Source: JAUVYV01 sp964394625 (lineage in GTDB: Bacteria > Planctomycetota > Phycisphaerae > Sedimentisphaerales > Anaerobacaceae). Taken from it: a stretch of 19,489 nt of DNA. The stretch's first letter is position 1; every line of letters begins with the position of its first letter. The position numbers were made by a program, and so were the translations under genes. A model generated the notes under the pieces. It saw only the letters and a list, made by a program, of their open reading frames with translations. It ran no database searches and was not told the DNA's origin. The stretch spans positions 1 to 19,489 of the forward strand of contig CAYMYK010000032.1 in assembly GCA_964394625.1 (NCBI GenBank). Direction: 5' to 3'. Below, in pieces: positions 1-5,700 of this stretch.

Positions 1-1176
1 AACCTGGTCGGCTCGCGCGGGCCGAAGATTGCCGAGATGGTCGAGAAGGTTGAGAGCGTGGATTTTCTCGAGACCGAGACGGAGGTCGATGCGATGCTTA
101 AGGAGGCCCGGCTGATAAAAGACATTCGGCCCGCGTACAATACCGACCTGATGGACGACAAGACGTTCCCGTATCTTGAGATAACAACAGGCGAGGATTT
201 TCCCGGGGTCTATATCACCCGCAAGCCGCGGGCGGGCCGGACTCGGCTGTTCGGGCCATTCGCCGGCGCGAAGGATTTGCGGGCGGTTTTTGTCGAGATG
301 CAGAAGATATTCAGGTTTCGCACGTGCCGGCTGGATATTCGCTTCCGTGACCAAAAGCGCAAATTCTTTCGCCCTTGTCTGCTCTACAGCATCAAGCAGT
401 GCACGGCGCCTTGTGGGGACAAGATTAACAGGGATGAATACGGGCAAATCATCAGGGACTTTATAAAGTTTTTACGGTCGAAACGTTCGACGGTTCTGCG
501 GGAGCTTAAAAAACAGATGGCCAAGTCGGCAGAGCGGTTGGAGTACGAAAGGGCGGCGATGTACCGCGATAGGATTCGGCTGATTGAACGGCTTGACGAG
601 CGGGGCAGGCCGGACGAGGACGTCCAGCCGGAGGTATTCGCGGCCGACCCGGCCGAGGCGCTGGTGAAGCTGCAAAAGATACTCGGCTCTACCGGGCCGG
701 TACGAATCATCGAGGGCATCGACGTCGCGAATATTGCCGGTGCCGAGGCGGTCGGCTCATTAGTCAAGTTCATCGACGGCAGGCCCTTTAAGAGCGGGTA
801 TCGGCGGTTCAAGATAAAGACCGTCAAGGGCATTGATGATTATGCGATGATTGCCGAGGTGGTCAAACGCAGATACAAATATGCGCTGCGGGGCGAGGAG
901 CTCTGGCCCGACCTTGTTCTGATTGACGGCGGATTAGGCCATCTGCACGCGGCCCAAAAGGCGTTCGAGCAAATGAAGGCGCCGGTGCCCAGAATTGCAG
1001 CAATAGCAAAAAAAGAGGAGGAGATTTTCCTGCAGGGCAGCAAAAAACCACTGAAGCTGCCGGCAAATTCGCCTGTTCGCAAGCTGCTGCAATACGTCCG
1101 AGACGAGGCCCACCGCTTCGCCCAGCACTACCACCACATCCTGCGCAGCAAAAAGCTCCTGAAAGACAAAAAATGA
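1..1176 (+). CDS. uvrC: UvrC excinuclease subunit, compact form, 5' end outside window
   Basis: Nucleotide excision repair nuclease that cuts both sides of a lesion in the UvrB-DNA complex. The frame is open from base 1, so the start lies upstream; 391 residues are visible. In order: the end of the GIY-YIG domain, with its metal-binding Glu in AMLKEARLIK; four cysteines (RTCR, RPCLL, KQCTAPC) matching the UvrC iron-sulfur cluster ligands; a UVR UvrB-binding helix (visible residues about 170-198, LEYERAAMYRDRI); then the RNase H-like nuclease with IEGIDVANIAG, KGIDDYA, LVLIDGG and DEAHRFA supplying the catalytic Asp/His set. Two parts of a standard protein are missing. Only about 43 residues separate UVR from the first catalytic Asp (about 160 in E. 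coli), and the protein ends right after the HRFA...LRSKK helix with no C-terminal helix-hairpin-helix. The protein would be near 430 residues against about 600 usually. The family is certain; loss of the two parts is seen directly. Confidence 0.95.
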   Translation, partial: NLVGSRGPKIAEMVEKVESVDFLETETEVDAMLKEARLIKDIRPAYNTDLMDDKTFPYLEITTGEDFPGVYITRKPRAGRTRLFGPFAGAKDLRAVFVEMQKIFRFRTCRLDIRFRDQKRKFFRPCLLYSIKQCTAPCGDKINRDEYGQIIRDFIKFLRSKRSTVLRELKKQMAKSAERLEYERAAMYRDRIRLIERLDERGRPDEDVQPEVFAADPAEALVKLQKILGSTGPVRIIEGIDVANIAGAEAVGSLVKFIDGRPFKSGYRRFKIKTVKGIDDYAMIAEVVKRRYKYALRGEELWPDLVLIDGGLGHLHAAQKAFEQMKAPVPRIAAIAKKEEEIFLQGSKKPLKLPANSPVRKLLQYVRDEAHRFAQHYHHILRSKKLLKDKK

Positions 1177-1230
1177 TGCAGTGGCAGCCGGGCCTGGCAA
1201 GCATATTGAGAAATAATAGTCACCTCTCCC

Positions 1231-2064
1231 CTAAGATTCAGCATCCATAGAAGAGCCATCGTCCAGACTAATACCGTCTGAATCAGTGCTGCCTTCCAGC
1301 AATGTCTCTTTACTACCTCGCTTTCGTACTCTGCGGCTTTTCTTCTCCGAGACGGTTATCTTTATCTTAGATAACTCGATCGCGGCGTTTTCATTCAATA
1401 GCTTTCGAATGCCGGTCACCAAATCCCAAGGTGCAACCAGAACGCCTGTTTTCTTTCTCAACACGCGACGAAGCACGCTCAAAGACTCTTTGCTCATCAG
1501 TGCATCTAACAAACTGTCCGGTGAAAGAACGGTCGCCTTTTCCCAAAGCTTCTTCAGGCTACCTCTTTTTACCCGCTTGTAACTTATGGTCTCGAACTTT
1601 CGAGCGAGGTGGACTACCTCGTCACTCAGAAGGTTCCATTGATCGATTAGTTGGGTCTTTGGAGGCTGGCCAAACTCGACGTGATATAACCGCCACTCGC
1701 GAGCGTTTGTAAGGAGGACCCACTCACAGCCCGAATCAATCGCGTAGGATGCTGCCTGCCTAAGGTGTTTTAGGGCAAGATCAACGCCAACCCGCTTCAA
1801 CTCAACCATAATGATAGGCTTTGCATCGGGCCCAGGCTGTAGTTGAACGGCGAAATCCACATGCTCCGTTTCCCCAGCACCCCGAACAGCCCTCTCTCGG
1901 CTCAGATGTTTGAACGCATCGTATCCCATGAGCTGTTCAAATATTCGTTCAACTCGGCGCCTCGTCTCTGCCTCGTTACCGTCGGCTTTCATGACTGATT
2001 CCACCAATCTCTTTGCATCGTAGATGGTACGTTTTATCTCTTTACTGATAGTCGGATGTGCCAT
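1231..2064 (-). CDS. Orphan HsdR_N-type PD-(D/E)XK nuclease domain protein
   Basis: Resembles the N-terminal nuclease domain of type I restriction R subunits (HSDR_N) as a stand-alone protein of 277 residues. Visible nuclease signature: HVDFAVQL (D70), then IIMVELKRV (E88-x-K90), then the QxxxY element LRQAASYA (Q103, Y107) that HsdR-type nucleases carry, followed by the WVLLTNAREWRLYHV strand pair. The C-terminal third is basic, then Ser/Asp-rich, and matches nothing I recognise. There is no helicase domain and no hsdM or hsdS beside it. ATG 2064 is preferred over an upstream in-frame GTG at 2079 because GGAAG sits at the right distance before it. A TATACA box (2114-2109, minus) could be its -10, but no good -35 is visible. 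Base composition looks more A+T-rich than its neighbours, which would fit acquisition. The nuclease fold is fairly secure; the biological role is unknown. Confidence 0.8.
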   Translation of the reverse strand: MAHPTISKEIKRTIYDAKRLVESVMKADGNEAETRRRVERIFEQLMGYDAFKHLSRERAVRGAGETEHVDFAVQLQPGPDAKPIIMVELKRVGVDLALKHLRQAASYAIDSGCEWVLLTNAREWRLYHVEFGQPPKTQLIDQWNLLSDEVVHLARKFETISYKRVKRGSLKKLWEKATVLSPDSLLDALMSKESLSVLRRVLRKKTGVLVAPWDLVTGIRKLLNENAAIELSKIKITVSEKKSRRVRKRGSKETLLEGSTDSDGISLDDGSSMDAES

Positions 2065-2198
2065 TTGTCTTCCTTTCACTATTTGGCAGAAATCTTAGCG
2101 TTGCGAATTGTATAGCGAATGAGAGAACAATCAAGAACAAATTATGAAAAATATCCTCTCTTCGAGAAGATAGTTCCTAAACCAATACGAGCGCAGAA

Positions 2199-3122
2199 TC
2201 ACACAAACCATGAGGCGATTTTCAGCAAGAGGCGTTTGAGCGGGCCTTTGGTGTATGAAGTGGCTCTTAATGTTTGTCTGACGGCGTTTGCAACGCCGTC
2301 GCTATTATCGCCGGGCAGCATCGTGTTTGCGACGTTTGCGGTTTCGTCGATTTCGTACTCGCAGCCGCGGATGACGGCGGCGGGGATTCCCGCTTCGGTC
2401 TGGCCGAAGACAAGGGCGCCGGCGCTGCACAGTTCATGGGCTATTAAATCTATGCCGCCGAACTTGGGTTTGCCGAACAGGTCCTTGTTGCCGAACTGCT
2501 TCGAGACGGGGTTTATGCCGGCCGAGCCGATGGCGAAATCCATCGTGCCGAAGGGTATCATCTCGGTATCGGCTAAGATGACGGCAAGTTTTTTGCCGGT
2601 GATTTTCTGTAAGCTTTCTCTTATGTCCCTTGCGGCTGCGTCCGGGTCTTCCGGCAGTAAACTGACCACGCCCTTTTCGTGGTTCGAGCCGTCGATGCCG
2701 GCGTCGCATGTGTGTAGTCGGCCGTCCTTTCCTGCCGTGATGCAGAGCGCCTGCTCGTGCTCGACAAGCTCGTGCGTGCAGCCGCTGTCCTGCGATGCGC
2801 CCAGTATGTGCCTTTCGACAATACCACTAAGCGGCATAATCGCCAGAATATCGTTTTCCTCTTCGAATATCATCTGAAGCAACTTGGCGTCTTTGCCGGT
2901 TTTTCGTGAAATGTACAGCGCCTTTTTACCCGGTACGACGTCGGCCATTTTTCGCATCCTGCCCTGTGCCTTTGAGACTATCTTGCTGGTGAGCACGACG
3001 ATGTCTTTTTGCTGGAGGCCGTTGATTTCGTCGTCGGCGGCCTTTACTATAATCTCAGCGAGGTTGTCACCTTCTTTAATTTTGGCTATGGTCTGCAAGC
3101 CGAGGACTTCTACTTTTTTCAT
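2199..3122 (-). CDS. cofE: Coenzyme F420-0:L-glutamate ligase family protein (CofE)
   Basis: CofE adds gamma-linked glutamate to F420-0 using GTP, the tail-building step of the deazaflavin cofactor F420. Family motifs: SKIVSKAQGR (46-55), AGIDGSN (141-147), LLPEDPD (155-161), the metal-binding strand ADTEMIPFG with MDFAIGSAGI (184-201), and GIPAAVIRGCEYE near the end. At 307 residues it is longer than the roughly 250 of archaeal CofE; the extra length includes the SGCTHELVEHEQ stretch before the core and a basic hydrophobic C-terminal tail. The start at 3122 is supported by AAAGGG about eight bases upstream. It is the third gene of a tight minus-strand run, 26 bases after the DUF1080 gene and behind ribD. 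No cofC, cofD or cofGH genes lie in the window, so whether this organism makes F420 or uses the enzyme on another acceptor is open. Confidence 0.85.
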   Translation of the reverse strand: MKKVEVLGLQTIAKIKEGDNLAEIIVKAADDEINGLQQKDIVVLTSKIVSKAQGRMRKMADVVPGKKALYISRKTGKDAKLLQMIFEEENDILAIMPLSGIVERHILGASQDSGCTHELVEHEQALCITAGKDGRLHTCDAGIDGSNHEKGVVSLLPEDPDAAARDIRESLQKITGKKLAVILADTEMIPFGTMDFAIGSAGINPVSKQFGNKDLFGKPKFGGIDLIAHELCSAGALVFGQTEAGIPAAVIRGCEYEIDETANVANTMLPGDNSDGVANAVRQTLRATSYTKGPLKRLLLKIASWFV

Positions 3123-3148
3123 AATTGACCCTTTGAATCAGGGGATTG

Positions 3149-3862
3149 TCAATCGAGTGGCACAATCCAGATGTTTCTGAATTTAACATTACTGCCGTGC
3201 TCCTGCAGCTTGACCGGTCCCGGAGTCGGCCCTTCGCCCTGTCCCGCACCGGTCTTGTGTGGGACGATTACGTTGTTGTGAATCACGATGTCGTTCTGCA
3301 GGACAGTGATTCGGGCGTTATCGATTTTATTTTCCCCGGCCCATCTGGGTGCCCTGAAGAAAATATCGTAAGACTGCCATTCACCAGGTTTTTTACAGAC
3401 GTTTTTATCGGGCGTTTTTGTTTTGTAGATTGCGCCGCAGTCGCCGGTGTCCGGCTGAAGACCATAAGAATCGAGAATTTGTACCTCGTAGCGGCGCTGG
3501 ATGTATATGCCGCTGTTGCCGCGGGACTGGCCGGTTGCCCCTGTGGAACTCGCCGGGATGTTGAACTCGACGTGCAGGCGCATGTCTTGGAAGGTGTCCC
3601 GTGTAACAATGCTGCCCGAGTCGGGTACGACCTGCATTGCGCCATCGACGATTTTCCATTTAACGGGTCCGGCATCCTCGCCGAGCCACTGTGAGAAATC
3701 CCCACCGTCAAACAGCACAACCGCATCGCTCGGCCGGACGAGGTCACATTGCGGCCTCGCGTTGTACTTTACATCTGAGAGCCGAATGTTTGCACAGCCG
3801 ACAAGGGTCATAATCGCCGCCGATAAGCTCGCCGTCAAGACAAACGCCTTTGCATTTTTCAT
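3149..3862 (-). CDS. DUF1080 (3-keto-disaccharide hydrolase-like) lipoprotein
   Basis: A 237-residue exported lipoprotein. The N-terminus MKNAKAFVL... is a short basic start followed by a hydrophobic segment ending in LVGC, a lipobox with acylated Cys23. The mature part is one concanavalin-like beta-sandwich of the DUF1080/3-keto-disaccharide hydrolase type: VVLFDGGDFSQW near the start, DMRLHVEFNIP, GNSGIYIQRRYEVQILDS in the middle, the DCGAIY segment, GEWQSYDIFFRAPRW, and the closing VKFRNIWIVPL strand. Members are very common in planctomycetes; some act on 3-keto-glycosides, but most are uncharacterised, so the substrate is unknown. It lies 18 bases after ribD and 26 bases before cofE on the same strand, with AAAGGA ahead of its ATG, so it is probably cotranscribed. 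Why an envelope lipoprotein sits between two cofactor genes is unclear. Confidence 0.88.
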   Translation of the reverse strand: MKNAKAFVLTASLSAAIMTLVGCANIRLSDVKYNARPQCDLVRPSDAVVLFDGGDFSQWLGEDAGPVKWKIVDGAMQVVPDSGSIVTRDTFQDMRLHVEFNIPASSTGATGQSRGNSGIYIQRRYEVQILDSYGLQPDTGDCGAIYKTKTPDKNVCKKPGEWQSYDIFFRAPRWAGENKIDNARITVLQNDIVIHNNVIVPHKTGAGQGEGPTPGPVKLQEHGSNVKFRNIWIVPLD

Positions 3863-3880
3863 CCGACAGTCCTTTCCTTT

Positions 3881-5026
3881 TTACTTAGATGGGATTGAAA
3901 TTTCCTCAAGGCCCTTCTGTGTCAGGCCTGTAATCCGAATGTCTTGGCCGAAGTGTTTCGTATCGACATAATGCAGGTCGATGTTTTTACCCAGCCGATT
4001 CATCGACTTGGATATATCAGCGCTTCCCTGCCGACCAAGAATCTCTGGCGCGATATAGACAACAATTTCATCGGCGAGGTCCTCTTTCAAGAATGAGCCG
4101 ATTACCGTCGGCCCGCCTTCGACAAGCAGATGCTGCACACCCCGCCTGCTCAGCTCATCGAGCAGCAAAGTCAAATTGGACTGTTCGCTCTGCGGATATG
4201 CAAGTATCTCTGCACCATTGTCCTTAATTTGTTCTACCTTCTGCGGGTTCGCATTGACCGCCTGGTCAGAGGCACAGATTATCACGGGGACATTTTTTGC
4301 CGTTGCCAGCAGTTGACAGTCAAGAAGGATTCGCAGTTTATTATCGAGCACGATTCGCAGTGGCTTTTTGCCTCCGCTCGGCCTGGGTGTAAGAAGCGGG
4401 TCGTCGGCAAGGACCGTATTGATACCGACCAGTATTGCGCCGGCTCGCCTTCTGAGCTTGTGGACATCCTTTCTGCTTTGTTCCGAGCTAATCCACCTCT
4501 GTTGGTCGCTTTGTTCAGCCCAGGCGAGTTTGCCGTCGATGGTCTGTGCCCACTTGACCGTTACCCAGCAGCGGCCCGTCTTTGCGAATTTCATAAACGG
4601 CGCATTCAGAAGTTTTGCCTCGTCCTCGCAGATGCCGACATCGGTTTCGATGCCGGCCTGCTTCAACTGCCCAAGGCCTTTTCCATTCACCTTCGCCGAC
4701 GGGTCAACGGCCGCTGCGACGACCTTGGCCAGACCGGCTTCGATAATTGCATCCGTGCAGGGCCCGGTCTTGCCGTGATGGCAGCACGGCTCGAGCGTGA
4801 CATACATTGTGGCGCCTTCAGGGCTGATACCGCGCTTCCTGCAATCTTCCAGGGCATTTATCTCCGCATGGAGTGCGCCGAATTTTTTGTGCCAGCCCCT
4901 GCCGATGACCTGATTGTCTTTGACAATGACCGCACCAACGGCGGGATTTGGCTCGACAGAGCCGAGGCCGCGGCGGGCAAGTGTCAACGCCATCCTCATA
5001 TAGGTTATGTCATTTTTCGTCACCAC
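3881..5026 (-). CDS. ribD: Bifunctional riboflavin biosynthesis protein RibD (deaminase/reductase)
   Basis: Catalyses two steps toward riboflavin: deamination of the diaminopyrimidine ribosylphosphate, then reduction of its ribosyl group. The N-terminal deaminase has the zinc site H53-A-E55 and PCCHHGKTGPC (C81, C90), with NPAVGAVIV upstream. The C-terminal reductase starts near residue 150 (VTVKWAQTIDGKLA) and shows ILVGINTVLADDPLLTPR and LLVEGGPTVIGSF. Length 381 residues is normal. The start shown is the first of two adjacent GTG codons (5026, 5023) without a clear Shine-Dalgarno; ATG 4999 (MRMALTLARRG) is an alternative that keeps the whole deaminase. No ribA, ribB, ribE or ribH is nearby. 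The next genes downstream are the lipoprotein and cofE. The 5-amino-6-ribitylamino-uracil branch fed by RibD is also the precursor of deazaflavin, a possible link to cofE. Its upstream region runs into repeat copy 1. Confidence 0.93.
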   Translation of the reverse strand: MVTKNDITYMRMALTLARRGLGSVEPNPAVGAVIVKDNQVIGRGWHKKFGALHAEINALEDCRKRGISPEGATMYVTLEPCCHHGKTGPCTDAIIEAGLAKVVAAAVDPSAKVNGKGLGQLKQAGIETDVGICEDEAKLLNAPFMKFAKTGRCWVTVKWAQTIDGKLAWAEQSDQQRWISSEQSRKDVHKLRRRAGAILVGINTVLADDPLLTPRPSGGKKPLRIVLDNKLRILLDCQLLATAKNVPVIICASDQAVNANPQKVEQIKDNGAEILAYPQSEQSNLTLLLDELSRRGVQHLLVEGGPTVIGSFLKEDLADEIVVYIAPEILGRQGSADISKSMNRLGKNIDLHYVDTKHFGQDIRITGLTQKGLEEISIPSK

Positions 5027-5050
5027 AGAATGAACCCAACCGAATAATCA

Positions 5051-5131
5051 CAGACCCGTAAGCCCCCAACTTTATGTTGGGGGTCCTCAACGCACGTTTG
5101 TCTTAACCCCCAGGATAAACCTGGGGGCTTG
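5051..5131. repeat. REP-like double-hairpin repeat, copy 1
   Basis: An 81-base unit differing at one base (A at 5117, G in copy 2) from the unit at 5587-5667. It holds two perfect 8-bp hairpins: CCCCCAAC (5063-5070) with GTTGGGGG (5076-5083), loop TTTAT; and CCCCCAGG (5107-5114) with CCTGGGGG (5120-5127), loop ATAAA. The second is a mirror of the first: read on the minus strand it is AAG-CCCCCAGG-TTTAT-CCTGGGGG, so both hairpins share the foot AAG and the loop TTTAT in opposite orientations. This head-to-head layout is that of BIME-type REP pairs. The right hairpin overlaps the end of the transposase gene. Confidence 0.9.
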
Positions 5132-5582
5132 CGTCCTTATTATGCCCGTTTACATACTCAATCACGGCCTGCAATTGTTGTTCGTCAAAACAATACCTCT
5201 TGCTGAAACCCCGTGTCCACAATTTCCCGACAAACCCATCCGCCTGTATAGCCAGACGCGCCGCATTCTTGTAATGACTTACTGCCGTCCCGGCCTTCAT
5301 ATCGCACGAACTGACCGCAAGGTGTACATGTTTCCTGCCCACAGCAATCGCCAGTATTTCCTGCCCAAGCGCCCCGGCCTCACTGCGTAAAGCGTCCCTG
5401 ATAATGTGCCGTTGTGCTGAAGCCAAGCTAACCTCGGGGTATCGCATAAGCGACTTGTTCGCCAGATTAAGCGCTTTGTTGCCCACAACTATGACCCCAT
5501 CTTTGACGTACCCGCGCTTATCGCCCTGCAGCCAACTACCGTATGTTGTCCACGTCAGCATATATGCAATTGGTTGTCTCAT
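5103..5582 (-). CDS. REP-associated tyrosine transposase (RAYT), Y1_Tnp/HUH family
   Basis: A 159-residue single-domain HUH nuclease related to IS200/IS605 TnpA, which nicks and rejoins single-stranded hairpin DNA through a tyrosine. Motifs: the N-terminal strand MLTWTTYGSWLQGDKRG typical of this subgroup, the metal-binding pair H85-V-H87 in VGRKHVHLAVS, the LWTRGFSKRYCFD segment, and catalytic Y143 in AVIEYVNGHN. The ATG at 5582 lies four bases from repeat copy 2, and the stop TAA (5105-5103) lies inside repeat copy 1, so the gene fills the whole gap between the two repeats. The last residues, SPQVYPGG, are encoded by the palindrome itself. There is no tnpB, and the flanking palindromes belong to the element, which points to a domesticated RAYT over a classical insertion sequence. 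It follows ligA on the same strand. Confidence 0.92.
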   Translation of the reverse strand: MRQPIAYMLTWTTYGSWLQGDKRGYVKDGVIVVGNKALNLANKSLMRYPEVSLASAQRHIIRDALRSEAGALGQEILAIAVGRKHVHLAVSSCDMKAGTAVSHYKNAARLAIQADGFVGKLWTRGFSKRYCFDEQQLQAVIEYVNGHNKDASPQVYPGG

Positions 5583-5586
5583 AAAT

Positions 5587-5667
5587 CAGACCCGTAAGCC
5601 CCCAACTTTATGTTGGGGGTCCTCAACGCACGTTTGTCTTAACCCCCAGGATGAACCTGGGGGCTTG
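5587..5667. repeat. REP-like double-hairpin repeat, copy 2
   Basis: Direct copy of the unit at 5051-5131, with the same two 8-bp stems. Stem one is CCCCCAAC/GTTGGGGG around loop TTTAT. Stem two is CCCCCAGG/CCTGGGGG around ATGAA (TTCAT on the minus strand). It starts four bases upstream of the transposase ATG, so it forms the 5' leader of that gene when read from ligA. Confidence 0.9.
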
Positions 5668-5673
5668 TGTTTT

Positions 5674-5699
5674 AACCCCCAGGATGAACCTGGGGGCTT
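5674..5699 (-). terminator. Third REP half unit, possible ligA terminator
   Basis: A single extra hairpin of the repeat family: CCCCCAGG (5676-5683), loop ATGAA, CCTGGGGG (5689-5696), matching the right hairpin of copy 2 and lying in tandem with it. It begins a few bases after the ligA stop codon. Read on the minus strand it is a G+C-rich stem followed by TTAAAA, a weak terminator tail. It may stop or protect the 3' end of the ligA message; I am sure of the repeat, less sure of the terminator role. Confidence 0.5.
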
Positions 5700-5700
5700 A

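Larger units (their letters stand above)
5051..5700. mobile_element. REPtron-like locus: RAYT gene bracketed by direct REP-pair repeats
   Basis: The transposase gene and three repeat blocks form one compact unit: an 81-base repeat at 5051-5131, the gene at 5103-5582, an 81-base direct copy at 5587-5667, and a third half unit at 5674-5699. The two full copies are 80/81 identical and in the same orientation, which suggests recent duplication or active maintenance. It is inserted between ribD and ligA without visibly breaking either. No target-site duplication can be called, because the repeats themselves form the edges. Confidence 0.8.

Noticed and set aside
1177..1230. Terminator between the convergent uvrC and nuclease genes
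   Set aside because: Only a very short GCC/GGC stem is visible and no T-run follows on either strand.
2119..2877. 252-codon plus-strand open frame
   Set aside because: Lies antisense to cofE, whose motifs are clear; the translation is Ser/Pro/Ala-rich without domain features, as expected for the mirror of a G+C-rich gene.
4130..5047. 305-codon plus-strand open frame
   Set aside because: Antisense to ribD throughout; no recognisable motif, while the minus strand has the full deaminase and reductase signatures.
5103..5582. Active IS200/IS605 insertion sequence
   Set aside because: No tnpB, and the edges are duplicated REP-type pairs in place of single left and right end hairpins; a RAYT explains it better.
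5051..5700. CRISPR-like repeat cluster
   Set aside because: Only two full copies and one half copy, with a protein gene between them and internal palindromes; no regular spacers.
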